From positions 1-7,514 of the forward strand of contig DIGA01000025.1 of the NCBI GenBank assembly GCA_002419365.1: a stretch of DNA of 7,514 nt, read 5' to 3'. This DNA is from Mageeibacillus sp. UBA5734. Lineage in GTDB: Bacteria > Bacillota > Clostridia > Saccharofermentanales > UBA5734. Position 1 is the first letter of the stretch. Each line of letters begins with the position of its first letter. Below are positions 1-5,495 of the stretch, in pieces. The notes below the pieces were generated by a model, which did not search any database, was not told the origin of the DNA, and saw nothing but the letters and a program-made list of their open reading frames with translations. A program made the translations under genes and the position numbers.

Positions 1-545
1 TCCGACTGCCCTATAAAAGCAGCAATGTCTTGTTTGGCGCCATGGTCGCTTCGATGCTCGTACCTTTCCAGGTCCTGATGATTCCGCTCGTCTCGATCTA
101 TGGAAAATTCAACCTGCTCAACAACAAGTATGTCCTGGTCTACATGTATATCGGATTTGGTGCATCCCTGGCCGTTTTCATCTACCATGGCTTTCTCAAA
201 TCCATCCCGTTGTCGATCGAAGAGGCTGCCTTCATTGATGGTGCCACCCGGCTGCAGACCTTTTTCCAGGTCGTCCTGCCTCTGATGAAAACGACGACGG
301 TCACGATCATCATCCTCGACGTCCTGTGGATCTGGAACGATTACCTGTTGCCATCGCTCGTCCTGCGGACAGCGGTCAACCGGACCCTGCCGCTGACAAC
401 GGTCTATTTCTACGGCACCTATGGTGTCGACTTCGGCCCTCTGATGGCTGCCCTGATGCTGATCATCATCCCCGTCATCATCCTCTATGGCTTCATGCAA
501 AAAAGCATCATCGAAGGCGTCGTCGCCGGAGCAGTCAAAAGCTGA
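1..545 (+). CDS. Sugar ABC transporter permease, MalG-like (CUT1), 5'-truncated
   Basis: This is the C-terminal part of an inner-membrane permease that carries sugar or oligosaccharide through a CUT1 importer. The reading frame is open from base 3 to the TGA at 543-545, giving about 180 residues with no start in the window, so the gene begins upstream. The diagnostic feature is the cytoplasmic EAA loop, encoded from about base 219 (EEAAFIDGAT, then F and LP a few residues later), which docks onto the ATPase. Hydrophobic membrane stretches flank it, and the end (GFMQKSIIEGVVAGAVKS) is typical of the MalG/LacG group. CUT1 operons usually run binding protein, MalF-type, MalG-type, so the missing partners should lie to the left. 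A terminator follows, so this is probably the last gene of its operon. It belongs to a different transporter class from the ribose-type system at the right of the window. The substrate cannot be inferred. Confidence 0.93.
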   Translation, partial: RLPYKSSNVLFGAMVASMLVPFQVLMIPLVSIYGKFNLLNNKYVLVYMYIGFGASLAVFIYHGFLKSIPLSIEEAAFIDGATRLQTFFQVVLPLMKTTTVTIIILDVLWIWNDYLLPSLVLRTAVNRTLPLTTVYFYGTYGVDFGPLMAALMLIIIPVIILYGFMQKSIIEGVVAGAVKS

Positions 546-600
546 TCGAGCGTTTGCAGACGCAGTTCTGCACTCAAAAAACCACATCGTCCAGCATGAG

Positions 601-650
601 ATCCAGTGCCAGGTTTTTCTTCCCGAAGAAGTCCGGCACTGGATTTTATT
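601..650 (+). terminator. Intrinsic terminator after the MalG-like permease gene
   Basis: A perfect 10-bp inverted repeat (ATCCAGTGCC at 601-610, GGCACTGGAT at 635-644) encloses a second short stem (TTCTTC at 617-622, GAAGAA at 625-630), and GG 612-613 can pair with CC 633-634. A TTTTATT tract at 644-650 follows on the + strand. It lies 55 bases after the permease stop. On the - strand no T tract follows the hairpin, so it should mainly serve the + strand operon, although the stem may also slow transcription arriving from the convergent oxidoreductase gene. Confidence 0.7.
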
Positions 651-656
651 ATCCCC

Positions 657-1802
657 TCAAACCCTGGTCCAGACGTTGTCTTCGCGGTTGCTTTGAACGC
701 AGGCAGTGATGAATTTCATGCCGTCGAGCCCGGTCTGCATGTCGGGGTAATAGTATTCACCGGCAACATGACCAGCTTTTTTATCAAGCAGATGGCGGCA
801 GAACTCGCGGTAGATGTTGGCAAAGGCTTCGTAGAAACCTTCGGGATGGCCGGCAGGCAGGCGCGACATCGCCCGGGCTTCCGGGTACAGGTAGGCTCGT
901 TCGCAGGTCATGATCTGCACCGGCTGGTCAACCAGCGCGACGCGCAAACGGGTCGGATCGTCGTGCTCCCATTCGATCGCGCCCTTCTCACCGAAAATCT
1001 TGATCGAGAGGGTGCAGTCATGGCCGATTGCGGTCGATGAGGTCCACAGCACACCCTGCGCACCGCCCTGGTAACGCAGCAAAATTCGCGCGTTTGATTC
1101 GAGACGGGCGCTTTTTGGGTAATACCCGAACTGGGCAATGACTTTCTCTTCTTTCAGGCCCGTCATGGCGCGCAGCAGGTACCAGGCATGGATGCCCATG
1201 CCGCCGACGACACTCGACTCGCCCGCTTTGGCCGGGTCACTGAACCAGTTGCCAAAATGGTCCGGCTTCTGGTTCTGGGCCAGCATCTGCCAGTCCTCCG
1301 GGTATTCGGCGACAATCTCCATCACCTCGCCGATTGCTCCATCGCGGATCAGGCTGCGGGCCTGGCGGATCATCGGGTAATGCGCATACGTATAGGTGAT
1401 CGCGATCTCGAGATCCTTTTCCCGCGCGATCGCACACAGTTCCTCCGCCTCAGACACTGTCAGTGTGAACGGCTTTTCACAGGCGACGTGGATGCCATGC
1501 TCCAGAAACACCTTGGCCACCGGGTAATGCAGATGATTGGGCGTGACGATGATGACAAAATCGATACCATCCCCGCGCTGCGACTCGGCAGCGGCCATCG
1601 TCCCATAGTCCGGATACACCCGGTCCTGCGATACGCCCCACAGATCACCAGAAACCCGGTTCCGTTCAAGGTCCCGGGAAAAAGCCCCCGCGACCAGCAC
1701 CGCCTGGTTATCCATCAAAGCCCCACGCAAATGACTCTTGCCGATATTGCCGCCAACACCGCCACCAACAATGCCAAAGTTCAACTTCCGGACCGGGTCC
1801 AT
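657..1802 (-). CDS. Gfo/Idh/MocA-family NAD(P)-dependent oxidoreductase
   Basis: A 381-residue cytoplasmic dehydrogenase of the glucose-fructose oxidoreductase / inositol dehydrogenase / MocA family, whose members oxidise or reduce sugars, inositols and derivatives with NAD(P). The N-terminal Rossmann fold shows FGIVGGGVGGNIG (about residues 9-21; G13, G15, G18). The second strand region ends in VTPNHLH (86-92), and the family EKP motif is at 109-111, Lys110 being the usual catalytic lysine. The C-terminal alpha/beta domain carries GGMGIHAWYLLRAMTG, with His205 at the position of the conserved family His. The Asp or Asn commonly found three residues later is Tyr here. Length is normal for the family. 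The ATG at 1802 has a close, strong ribosome site (GAGGTGA at 1806-1812 on the - strand). The gene is convergent with the permease gene and lies 182 bases downstream of the AraC gene on the same strand. The exact substrate is unknown. Confidence 0.93.
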   Translation of the reverse strand: MDPVRKLNFGIVGGGVGGNIGKSHLRGALMDNQAVLVAGAFSRDLERNRVSGDLWGVSQDRVYPDYGTMAAAESQRGDGIDFVIIVTPNHLHYPVAKVFLEHGIHVACEKPFTLTVSEAEELCAIAREKDLEIAITYTYAHYPMIRQARSLIRDGAIGEVMEIVAEYPEDWQMLAQNQKPDHFGNWFSDPAKAGESSVVGGMGIHAWYLLRAMTGLKEEKVIAQFGYYPKSARLESNARILLRYQGGAQGVLWTSSTAIGHDCTLSIKIFGEKGAIEWEHDDPTRLRVALVDQPVQIMTCERAYLYPEARAMSRLPAGHPEGFYEAFANIYREFCRHLLDKKAGHVAGEYYYPDMQTGLDGMKFITACVQSNREDNVWTRV

Positions 1803-1844
1803 TTTTCACCTCACAGGATATTTTGTCGAGAAATCGTCACTTCA

Positions 1845-1874
1845 ATCATACAAAATAGCAATGAAAATTTCTAA
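1845..1874 (-). promoter_or_regulatory. Possible promoter for the oxidoreductase gene
   Basis: On the - strand, TATGAT (1850-1845) resembles a -10 box. It is preceded at 18 bp by TTAGAA (1874-1869), a poor -35 match. An imperfect inverted pair just upstream (CCGAA at 1875-1879, TTCGG at 1897-1901 on the + strand) could be a regulator contact. The 182-base gap 1803-1984 is AT-rich and otherwise holds only the weak hairpin listed separately. The weak -35 is compatible with an activator-dependent promoter, but this is inference from pattern alone; read-through from the AraC gene is the alternative. Confidence 0.3.
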
Positions 1875-1921
1875 CCGAACGATAAGAGATCATTTTTTCG
1901 GAACAAAAAATCTTAAAAGCA

Positions 1922-1955
1922 GAAGAAATAAATGGAAACTCGCCAATCGAGCGAG
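1922..1955 (-). terminator. Weak candidate terminator after the AraC gene
   Basis: Read on the - strand, CTCGC (1955-1951), a 7-base loop and GCGAG (1943-1939) form a 5-bp GC-rich stem, followed by a T-rich stretch (TTTCCATTTATTTC, from 1938 downward). It starts about 30 bases after the AraC stop. The stem is short and the T tract interrupted, so it may only partly separate the AraC gene from the oxidoreductase gene. Confidence 0.3.
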
Positions 1956-1984
1956 CTGCCCAAAATGGGACCCGGTCCGATTTC

Positions 1985-2827
1985 CTACAACGGAAACTCC
2001 CGGAACTTCTGGGGAGGGATGCCGACACGACTGGAGAAGGTGCTGATGAAGTTGGTTTCGCTATTGAAGCCGATCATGCGGGCAATTTCCTTGACGGTCA
2101 GACTGGTTGATTTGAGGAGGATTTTGGCACGGTCGATGCGCGAGGTCAAGATGAAGTGGTAGGGGGACTGGCCGATTTTTTTCTTGAACAGGCGGGAGAA
2201 GTGGAACATGCTCATGTTTACGTGTCGGGCGACATCTTCGAGGTTGATATCCATGCCGAGATGCTGGTCGATGTAAACCAGCGCCTGGTCGATGCTGTCG
2301 TGCTGGCGAGCAGTCATGGATATAGAAGATTGGGTCAGCAGCAGACACAGCGCCCGGTAGATTTTCCACGACGACTCCGCTTCACCGAGGCGCTGGTTAT
2401 TGCGATACAAGATCAAGAACTCCCGGATTGCGCTGACAATCTCGGAGTCCTCACCGACACTGCAGACGATACCGGACGAGCGGACGATCTGGCGGTAGAA
2501 ATTTTCTGCATCGTGGCCATCAAAATGCAGCCAGACCAGGTCCAGATAGTCAATCGCGTAGTAGCGGTGCGGTTTGTGGCAATTGAGAATCACCAGATCA
2601 CCCGTCCGAGCGACGAATTCGCGCCCCTCTGCTTCTATCCCACACTGGCCCTGAGCAACATACATGAGCAAGAAGTTGTTATAGTCGATCCGTCGCACAT
2701 CATAACCAGTAATACAGCGAAAATGGCCGCAAAACAGAGGATAAAAGAAAATCTCCTGCGCCAGGACCGATGGCGTCATGAAATAGTAATCCGAACCAGG
2801 CAAAACACCCTTCTCTCCGCTAAGCAT
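1985..2827 (-). CDS. AraC/XylS-family transcriptional regulator with cupin-like sensor domain
   Basis: A 280-residue cytoplasmic DNA-binding protein, probably the local sugar-responsive regulator. The C-terminal ~95 residues are a classic double helix-turn-helix domain: the first is LEDVARHVNMSMFHFSRLFKK (about 196-216) without its last residues needing change, and the second starts VKEIARMIGFNSETNF and runs into GIPPQKFRE, the AraC signature. The N-terminal half (about 25-110) looks like an AraC-type cupin ligand pocket, with a GDLVILNCHKPHRYY strand and a DLVWLHFDG strand. Start choice: a GTG at 2836 would extend the frame by three codons, but its G is the last base of the AGGAG ribosome site (2840-2836), so it cannot be used with that site. 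The ATG at 2827 sits 8 bases after the site and is preferred. The gene is divergent from the URO-D-like operon across a 237-base gap, a typical arrangement for a regulator and its target. The inducer is unknown. Confidence 0.93.
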   Translation of the reverse strand: MLSGEKGVLPGSDYYFMTPSVLAQEIFFYPLFCGHFRCITGYDVRRIDYNNFLLMYVAQGQCGIEAEGREFVARTGDLVILNCHKPHRYYAIDYLDLVWLHFDGHDAENFYRQIVRSSGIVCSVGEDSEIVSAIREFLILYRNNQRLGEAESSWKIYRALCLLLTQSSISMTARQHDSIDQALVYIDQHLGMDINLEDVARHVNMSMFHFSRLFKKKIGQSPYHFILTSRIDRAKILLKSTSLTVKEIARMIGFNSETNFISTFSSRVGIPPQKFREFPL

Positions 2828-2850
2828 GCAGCACACTCCTTTCGATTAGT

Positions 2851-2877
2851 CCGATCACATTGACCAATGCCAATCAC
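2851..2877. promoter_or_regulatory. Repeat and palindrome near the AraC start, possible autoregulatory operator
   Basis: Two near-identical octamers in the same direction, CCGATCAC (2851-2858) and CCAATCAC (2870-2877), are spaced 19 bp start to start. Between them is the palindrome CATTG-AC-CAATG (2858-2869). They lie 24-50 bases upstream of the AraC start codon, where a bound protein would block AraC transcription or early elongation. The repeats are short, so chance is a real alternative. Confidence 0.25.
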
Positions 2878-2926
2878 CCTCCAACCCCTTCAAGTCAATT
2901 TCTATAAATATACTCGGAATTTACAA

Positions 2927-2990
2927 GAGCAAGATTCTTAAGCCACTGAGCAACAATTATTATTTTATACCACCTGACAAACGTTATAAA
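2927..2990 (+). promoter_or_regulatory. Candidate AraC-type operator and activated promoter of the URO-D/transport operon
   Basis: GAGCAA occurs twice as a direct repeat, at 2927-2932 and 2948-2953, exactly 21 bp (two helical turns) apart, and both copies run into a similar tail (GATT, CAATT). Direct repeats at 21 bp are a known arrangement for AraC-family activators. Downstream, TATAAA (2985-2990) could be a -10 box; the -35 position 17 bp upstream (2962-2967) is only a run of A/T, as expected of an activator-dependent promoter. The second repeat would end next to that -35, where AraC proteins contact RNA polymerase. The implied leader is about 65-70 bases. All of this is pattern-based. The remainder of the 2828-3064 gap is AT-rich; the motif TATAAATA recurs at 2903-2910 and 3041-3048, and no convincing AraC promoter was found on the - strand. 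Confidence 0.4.
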
Positions 2991-3064
2991 CTACAAATAC
3001 AGAATCCATCTCACAGATATCTTCATCATCTTTCACAAATTATAAATAGATCGAGGTTCCAATC

Positions 3065-4333
3065 ATGAATTCAAGAGAGCGTGTTTTGGCAGCAATTAAT
3101 CACAGAACCCCGGACCGAGTGCCGATAGATTTGGGCGCCACTGGGCAGACCGGCATTAGTGTCTCCGCCCTGTACAAGCTGCGCCAATACTATGGCTTGC
3201 CCGAAAAGCCGCTCGATGTCTTCGAGATCATCCAGATGCTTGGCGTCGTCGATGAGGATCTGAGAAAGGTCGTCGGCGCCGATGTCATCGGTATCAATCA
3301 CCCGGCCAACTCGCTCGGCGTACCGGATAGCACCAACAAAAAGCTCTTCACCATGCCGGACGGCACGCCGACCTACATCGCCGCGGCCAACGAATACGAC
3401 ACCCTGCCCGATGGCGGCTACAAGATGTACCCCCAGGGCGATCGCAGCGCAACTCCTAGCATATACATGCCCTCCGGCGGTTATTTCTTCGACATCATCG
3501 ACCGCGCTGAAGCAGAAGTCGACGAAGACAACCTGACCCCGGTCGAAGATTTCAAGAACCTCTACTCGGTGATGACCGACGAAACCGCACGCTACTTCGA
3601 GAACGAATCCAAACGCCTATTCGAGACCACCGAATACGCCATCATCGGCAACCTTGGCGGCGGCGGTCTCGGTGACCCCGGCTACATCCCCGGTGCCTTC
3701 GAAAAAAATCCCCGCGGCATCCGCAAATTTGACCAGTGGATGATGGCCCAGCTCCTTTACCCCGAATACGTCAGCGCTGTCTTCGAATATCAGACCGACA
3801 TCATGCTCAAGAACCTGGATATCTACAAACAAGCGATGGGCGACCGGATCCAGATCGTCTGGATCAGTGGTACCGACTTTGGCACCCAGAACGCAGGCTT
3901 CTTCTCAACCGACATTTTCAAGGAACTGTACAAGCCCTATTACAAGAAAATGAACGACTGGGTCCATCAGAACACCAGTTGGAAAACCTTCTATCACACC
4001 TGTGGCAGCGTCGTCAGCTTCCTCGATGATTTCGTCGAGATGGGCATGGACATCATCAATCCGGTCCAGCTCTCTGCCACCGGCATGGATGCCCGGATGC
4101 TCAAAGACAAATATGGCGACAAACTCACCTTCTGGGGTGGTGGCGTCGATACCCAGGAAATGCTGCCCCGCGGTACACCGGAACAAGTCAAGGCACAAGT
4201 CAAAGAAAGACTGGAAATTCTATCCAAAGGAGGGGGGTACGTCTTTAACACGATCCACAACATTGTCGGCAATACGCCAGTCGAAAACATTGCCGCCGCA
4301 TTCGAAGCTGTCCAAGAATTCAATCGGTCCTGA
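3065..4333 (+). CDS. URO-D superfamily protein (MtaA/CmuA-like, possible methyltransferase)
   Basis: A 422-residue soluble protein of the uroporphyrinogen decarboxylase superfamily, the fold shared by HemE and by corrinoid-dependent methyltransferases such as MtaA, MtbA and CmuA. Supporting features are the N-terminal MNSRERVLAAINHRTPDRVPID, the metal-ligand-like FYHTCGS with His311 and Cys313, and the late GGGVDTQEMLPRGTPEQV barrel segment. It is longer than HemE (about 350) and sits in a transport operon rather than a heme cluster, so a HemE role is unlikely. There is no Cys after Cys313; where MtaA-type enzymes have a third zinc ligand in a C-terminal Cys-Gly context, this protein has NTIHNI with His398, which might substitute. 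Many such proteins sit beside sugar transporters without a proven function. No corrinoid-binding partner is in the window. The ATG at 3065 has GAGG at 3053-3056, 8 bases upstream. It is the first gene of the operon, 44 bases before the binding-protein start. Confidence 0.88.
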   Translation: MNSRERVLAAINHRTPDRVPIDLGATGQTGISVSALYKLRQYYGLPEKPLDVFEIIQMLGVVDEDLRKVVGADVIGINHPANSLGVPDSTNKKLFTMPDGTPTYIAAANEYDTLPDGGYKMYPQGDRSATPSIYMPSGGYFFDIIDRAEAEVDEDNLTPVEDFKNLYSVMTDETARYFENESKRLFETTEYAIIGNLGGGGLGDPGYIPGAFEKNPRGIRKFDQWMMAQLLYPEYVSAVFEYQTDIMLKNLDIYKQAMGDRIQIVWISGTDFGTQNAGFFSTDIFKELYKPYYKKMNDWVHQNTSWKTFYHTCGSVVSFLDDFVEMGMDIINPVQLSATGMDARMLKDKYGDKLTFWGGGVDTQEMLPRGTPEQVKAQVKERLEILSKGGGYVFNTIHNIVGNTPVENIAAAFEAVQEFNRS

Positions 4334-4377
4334 TCACACACTCGAATGATAAAATCATGGAATCGGAGGAGAAATTC

Positions 4378-5388
4378 ATGAAAAAATTACTGTCCATCGT
4401 TCTAATCCTTGGTCTCGTCCTCGGACTGGCCGCCTGCACCCCCGCTGATGGCGGCACCACCGCAGCCACAACCGCCGCCGCAGCGGAAGCCACAACCACA
4501 GCCGCCGAAACCACTGCCGCAGCCGGCGAAAAGATCAAGATCGGCTATGCCTGCCCTAACATCAACAACACCTTCCAAACCTACCTCGTCGACGCAGCCA
4601 AAGCTTATGCGGAAAAGAACAATGTCGAACTAATCGTCGTCGATGGCCAGCAGGACGTCATCATGCAGCAAGACCAAGTCAAAGCCCTGATCGAGCAAGG
4701 CGTCCAGGCCCTGATGGTCACCCCTGCTGACACCAGCGCCATGGAACCCGTCACCGCCGCCGCCAAAGAAGCCGGCATTCCGCTAGTCTACTTCAACACC
4801 AATCCCTACTCAGATGGCAACATGCCGGAAGGCACCTACTATGTCGGTTCCCAGGAAGTCACCGCCGGTGAGCTCCAGATGGGCTATGCCGGTGAAAAAC
4901 TCGGTGGTAAGGGCAACGTCGCGATCCTGATGGGCGGTCTGACCTATGAAGCATCGTTTGAGCGCTCCCAGGGCGTCAAGAATATCATCGAGAGCAAATA
5001 CCCGGATATCAAAGTCCTTGCCGAAGAAACCGCCGAATGGCAGCGTGAAAAAGCCGTTTCCGTCGTCGAAAACTGGATCACCGCTTATGGTGACGATCTC
5101 GATGCCATCTTTGCCAACAACGACGAAATGGCACTCGGTGCTATCAACGCTCTGCAGGCCGCCGGTATCTCCGACGTCATGGTCTTTGGTATCGACGCCA
5201 CACCGGATGGTGTCAAGGCGATCGAGGACGGCACTCTGACCGCAACCGTCTTCCAGGACGCCAAAGGACAGTCCGAAGGTGCCATGGACTTCGCCATCAA
5301 AGCCATCAAGAAAGAAGCCATCACCGAATCAGTCAACTGGATCCCCTACGTCCTCGTCACCAAAGACAATGTTGCTCAGTACAAATAA
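4378..5388 (+). CDS. Sugar-binding lipoprotein of a ribose-type (CUT2) ABC transporter
   Basis: A 336-residue extracytoplasmic, lipid-anchored binding protein that captures the sugar and delivers it to the RbsC-type permease. The signal peptide (MKKLL, then a hydrophobic core) ends in the lipobox LAAC with Cys20 as lipidation site. Residues 27-49 are an Ala/Thr/Glu linker. The mature periplasmic-binding-protein type I fold begins near IKIGYACPNINNTF (53-66) and includes VTPADTSAM, the YVGSQEVTAGELQMGYAGEK segment, IFANNDEMALGA and FGIDATPDGVKAI, all typical of RbsB/inositol-type proteins. The segment around GKGNVAILMG is reminiscent of inositol- or rhizopine-binding relatives, but ligand identity is not established. 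Start choice: an in-frame ATG at 4357 would put the ribosome site GGAGGA (4365-4370) inside the gene; ATG 4378 lies 7 bases after it and begins a proper signal peptide. A TAA stop at 5386-5388 precedes an intergenic hairpin. Confidence 0.94.
   Translation: MKKLLSIVLILGLVLGLAACTPADGGTTAATTAAAAEATTTAAETTAAAGEKIKIGYACPNINNTFQTYLVDAAKAYAEKNNVELIVVDGQQDVIMQQDQVKALIEQGVQALMVTPADTSAMEPVTAAAKEAGIPLVYFNTNPYSDGNMPEGTYYVGSQEVTAGELQMGYAGEKLGGKGNVAILMGGLTYEASFERSQGVKNIIESKYPDIKVLAEETAEWQREKAVSVVENWITAYGDDLDAIFANNDEMALGAINALQAAGISDVMVFGIDATPDGVKAIEDGTLTATVFQDAKGQSEGAMDFAIKAIKKEAITESVNWIPYVLVTKDNVAQYK
4456..4524 (+). repeat. Low-complexity Ala/Thr linker coding region in the lipoprotein
   Basis: Bases encoding residues 27-49 are built almost only from ACC/ACA/ACT (Thr), GCC/GCA (Ala) and a few GAA (Glu) codons. 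The result is a flexible tether between the lipidated Cys20 and the folded sugar-binding domain. Such linkers are common in binding lipoproteins of Clostridia. The codons are mixed rather than a pure tandem repeat, so this is compositional bias in a linker, not a microsatellite. Confidence 0.7.
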
Positions 5389-5406
5389 CGTATAATTGGA
5401 ATTGAC

Positions 5407-5450
5407 AGCCAGGTTGTTGCACCAGACAACGCACGTGCAGCAACCTGGCT
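5407..5450 (+). promoter_or_regulatory. Intercistronic hairpin between binding-protein and ATPase genes
   Basis: A 15-bp stem (AGCCAGGTTGTTGCA at 5407-5421 with TGCAGCAACCTGGCT at 5436-5450, one G-T wobble) encloses a 14-base loop. It starts 19 bases after the binding-protein stop and ends about 45 bases before the ATPase start. The following sequence is CCTTTC, too poor in T for an efficient intrinsic terminator. Such hairpins in binding-protein operons commonly protect the upstream message or cause partial termination, giving more binding protein than ATPase and permease; that role is inferred here. Confidence 0.6.
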
Positions 5451-5495
5451 CCTTTCAAAAAACCTGTGAACAGAAAGAAAAACGGGGTGGTCGAT

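Noticed and set aside
555..572. Small inverted repeat TGCAGA / TCTGCA as a terminator
   Set aside because: The stem is only 6 bp with no T tract on either exit side; the hairpin at 601-644 is far stronger.
606..1040. Open frame of 144 codons on the + strand starting inside the terminator
   Set aside because: It overlaps the hairpin and the 3' end of the oxidoreductase gene in antisense and has no motif.
1188..1874. Open frame of 228 codons on the + strand
   Set aside because: It lies opposite the Gfo/Idh/MocA gene, is rich in Arg, His and Asp as expected of an antisense frame, and shows no recognisable motif.
2156..2863. Open frame of 235 codons on the + strand
   Set aside because: It lies opposite the AraC gene, whose double helix-turn-helix is unmistakable; the antisense product matches no family.
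3065..4333. HemE (heme biosynthesis uroporphyrinogen decarboxylase)
   Set aside because: The protein is about 70 residues longer than HemE, carries the HTCG metal-site motif of the methyltransferase branch, and sits with sugar transport genes.
4357..4377. Upstream ATG (4357) as the binding-protein start
   Set aside because: It would put the strong GGAGGA ribosome site within the coding region and add charged residues (ESEEKF) before the signal peptide.
5391..5407. Perfect TATAAT (5391-5396) and perfect TTGACA (5402-5407) as an internal promoter
   Set aside because: They are in the wrong order (the -10-like box precedes the -35-like box). TATAAT has no -35 at 16-18 bp upstream, and TTGACA has only GACAAC at the -10 position downstream.
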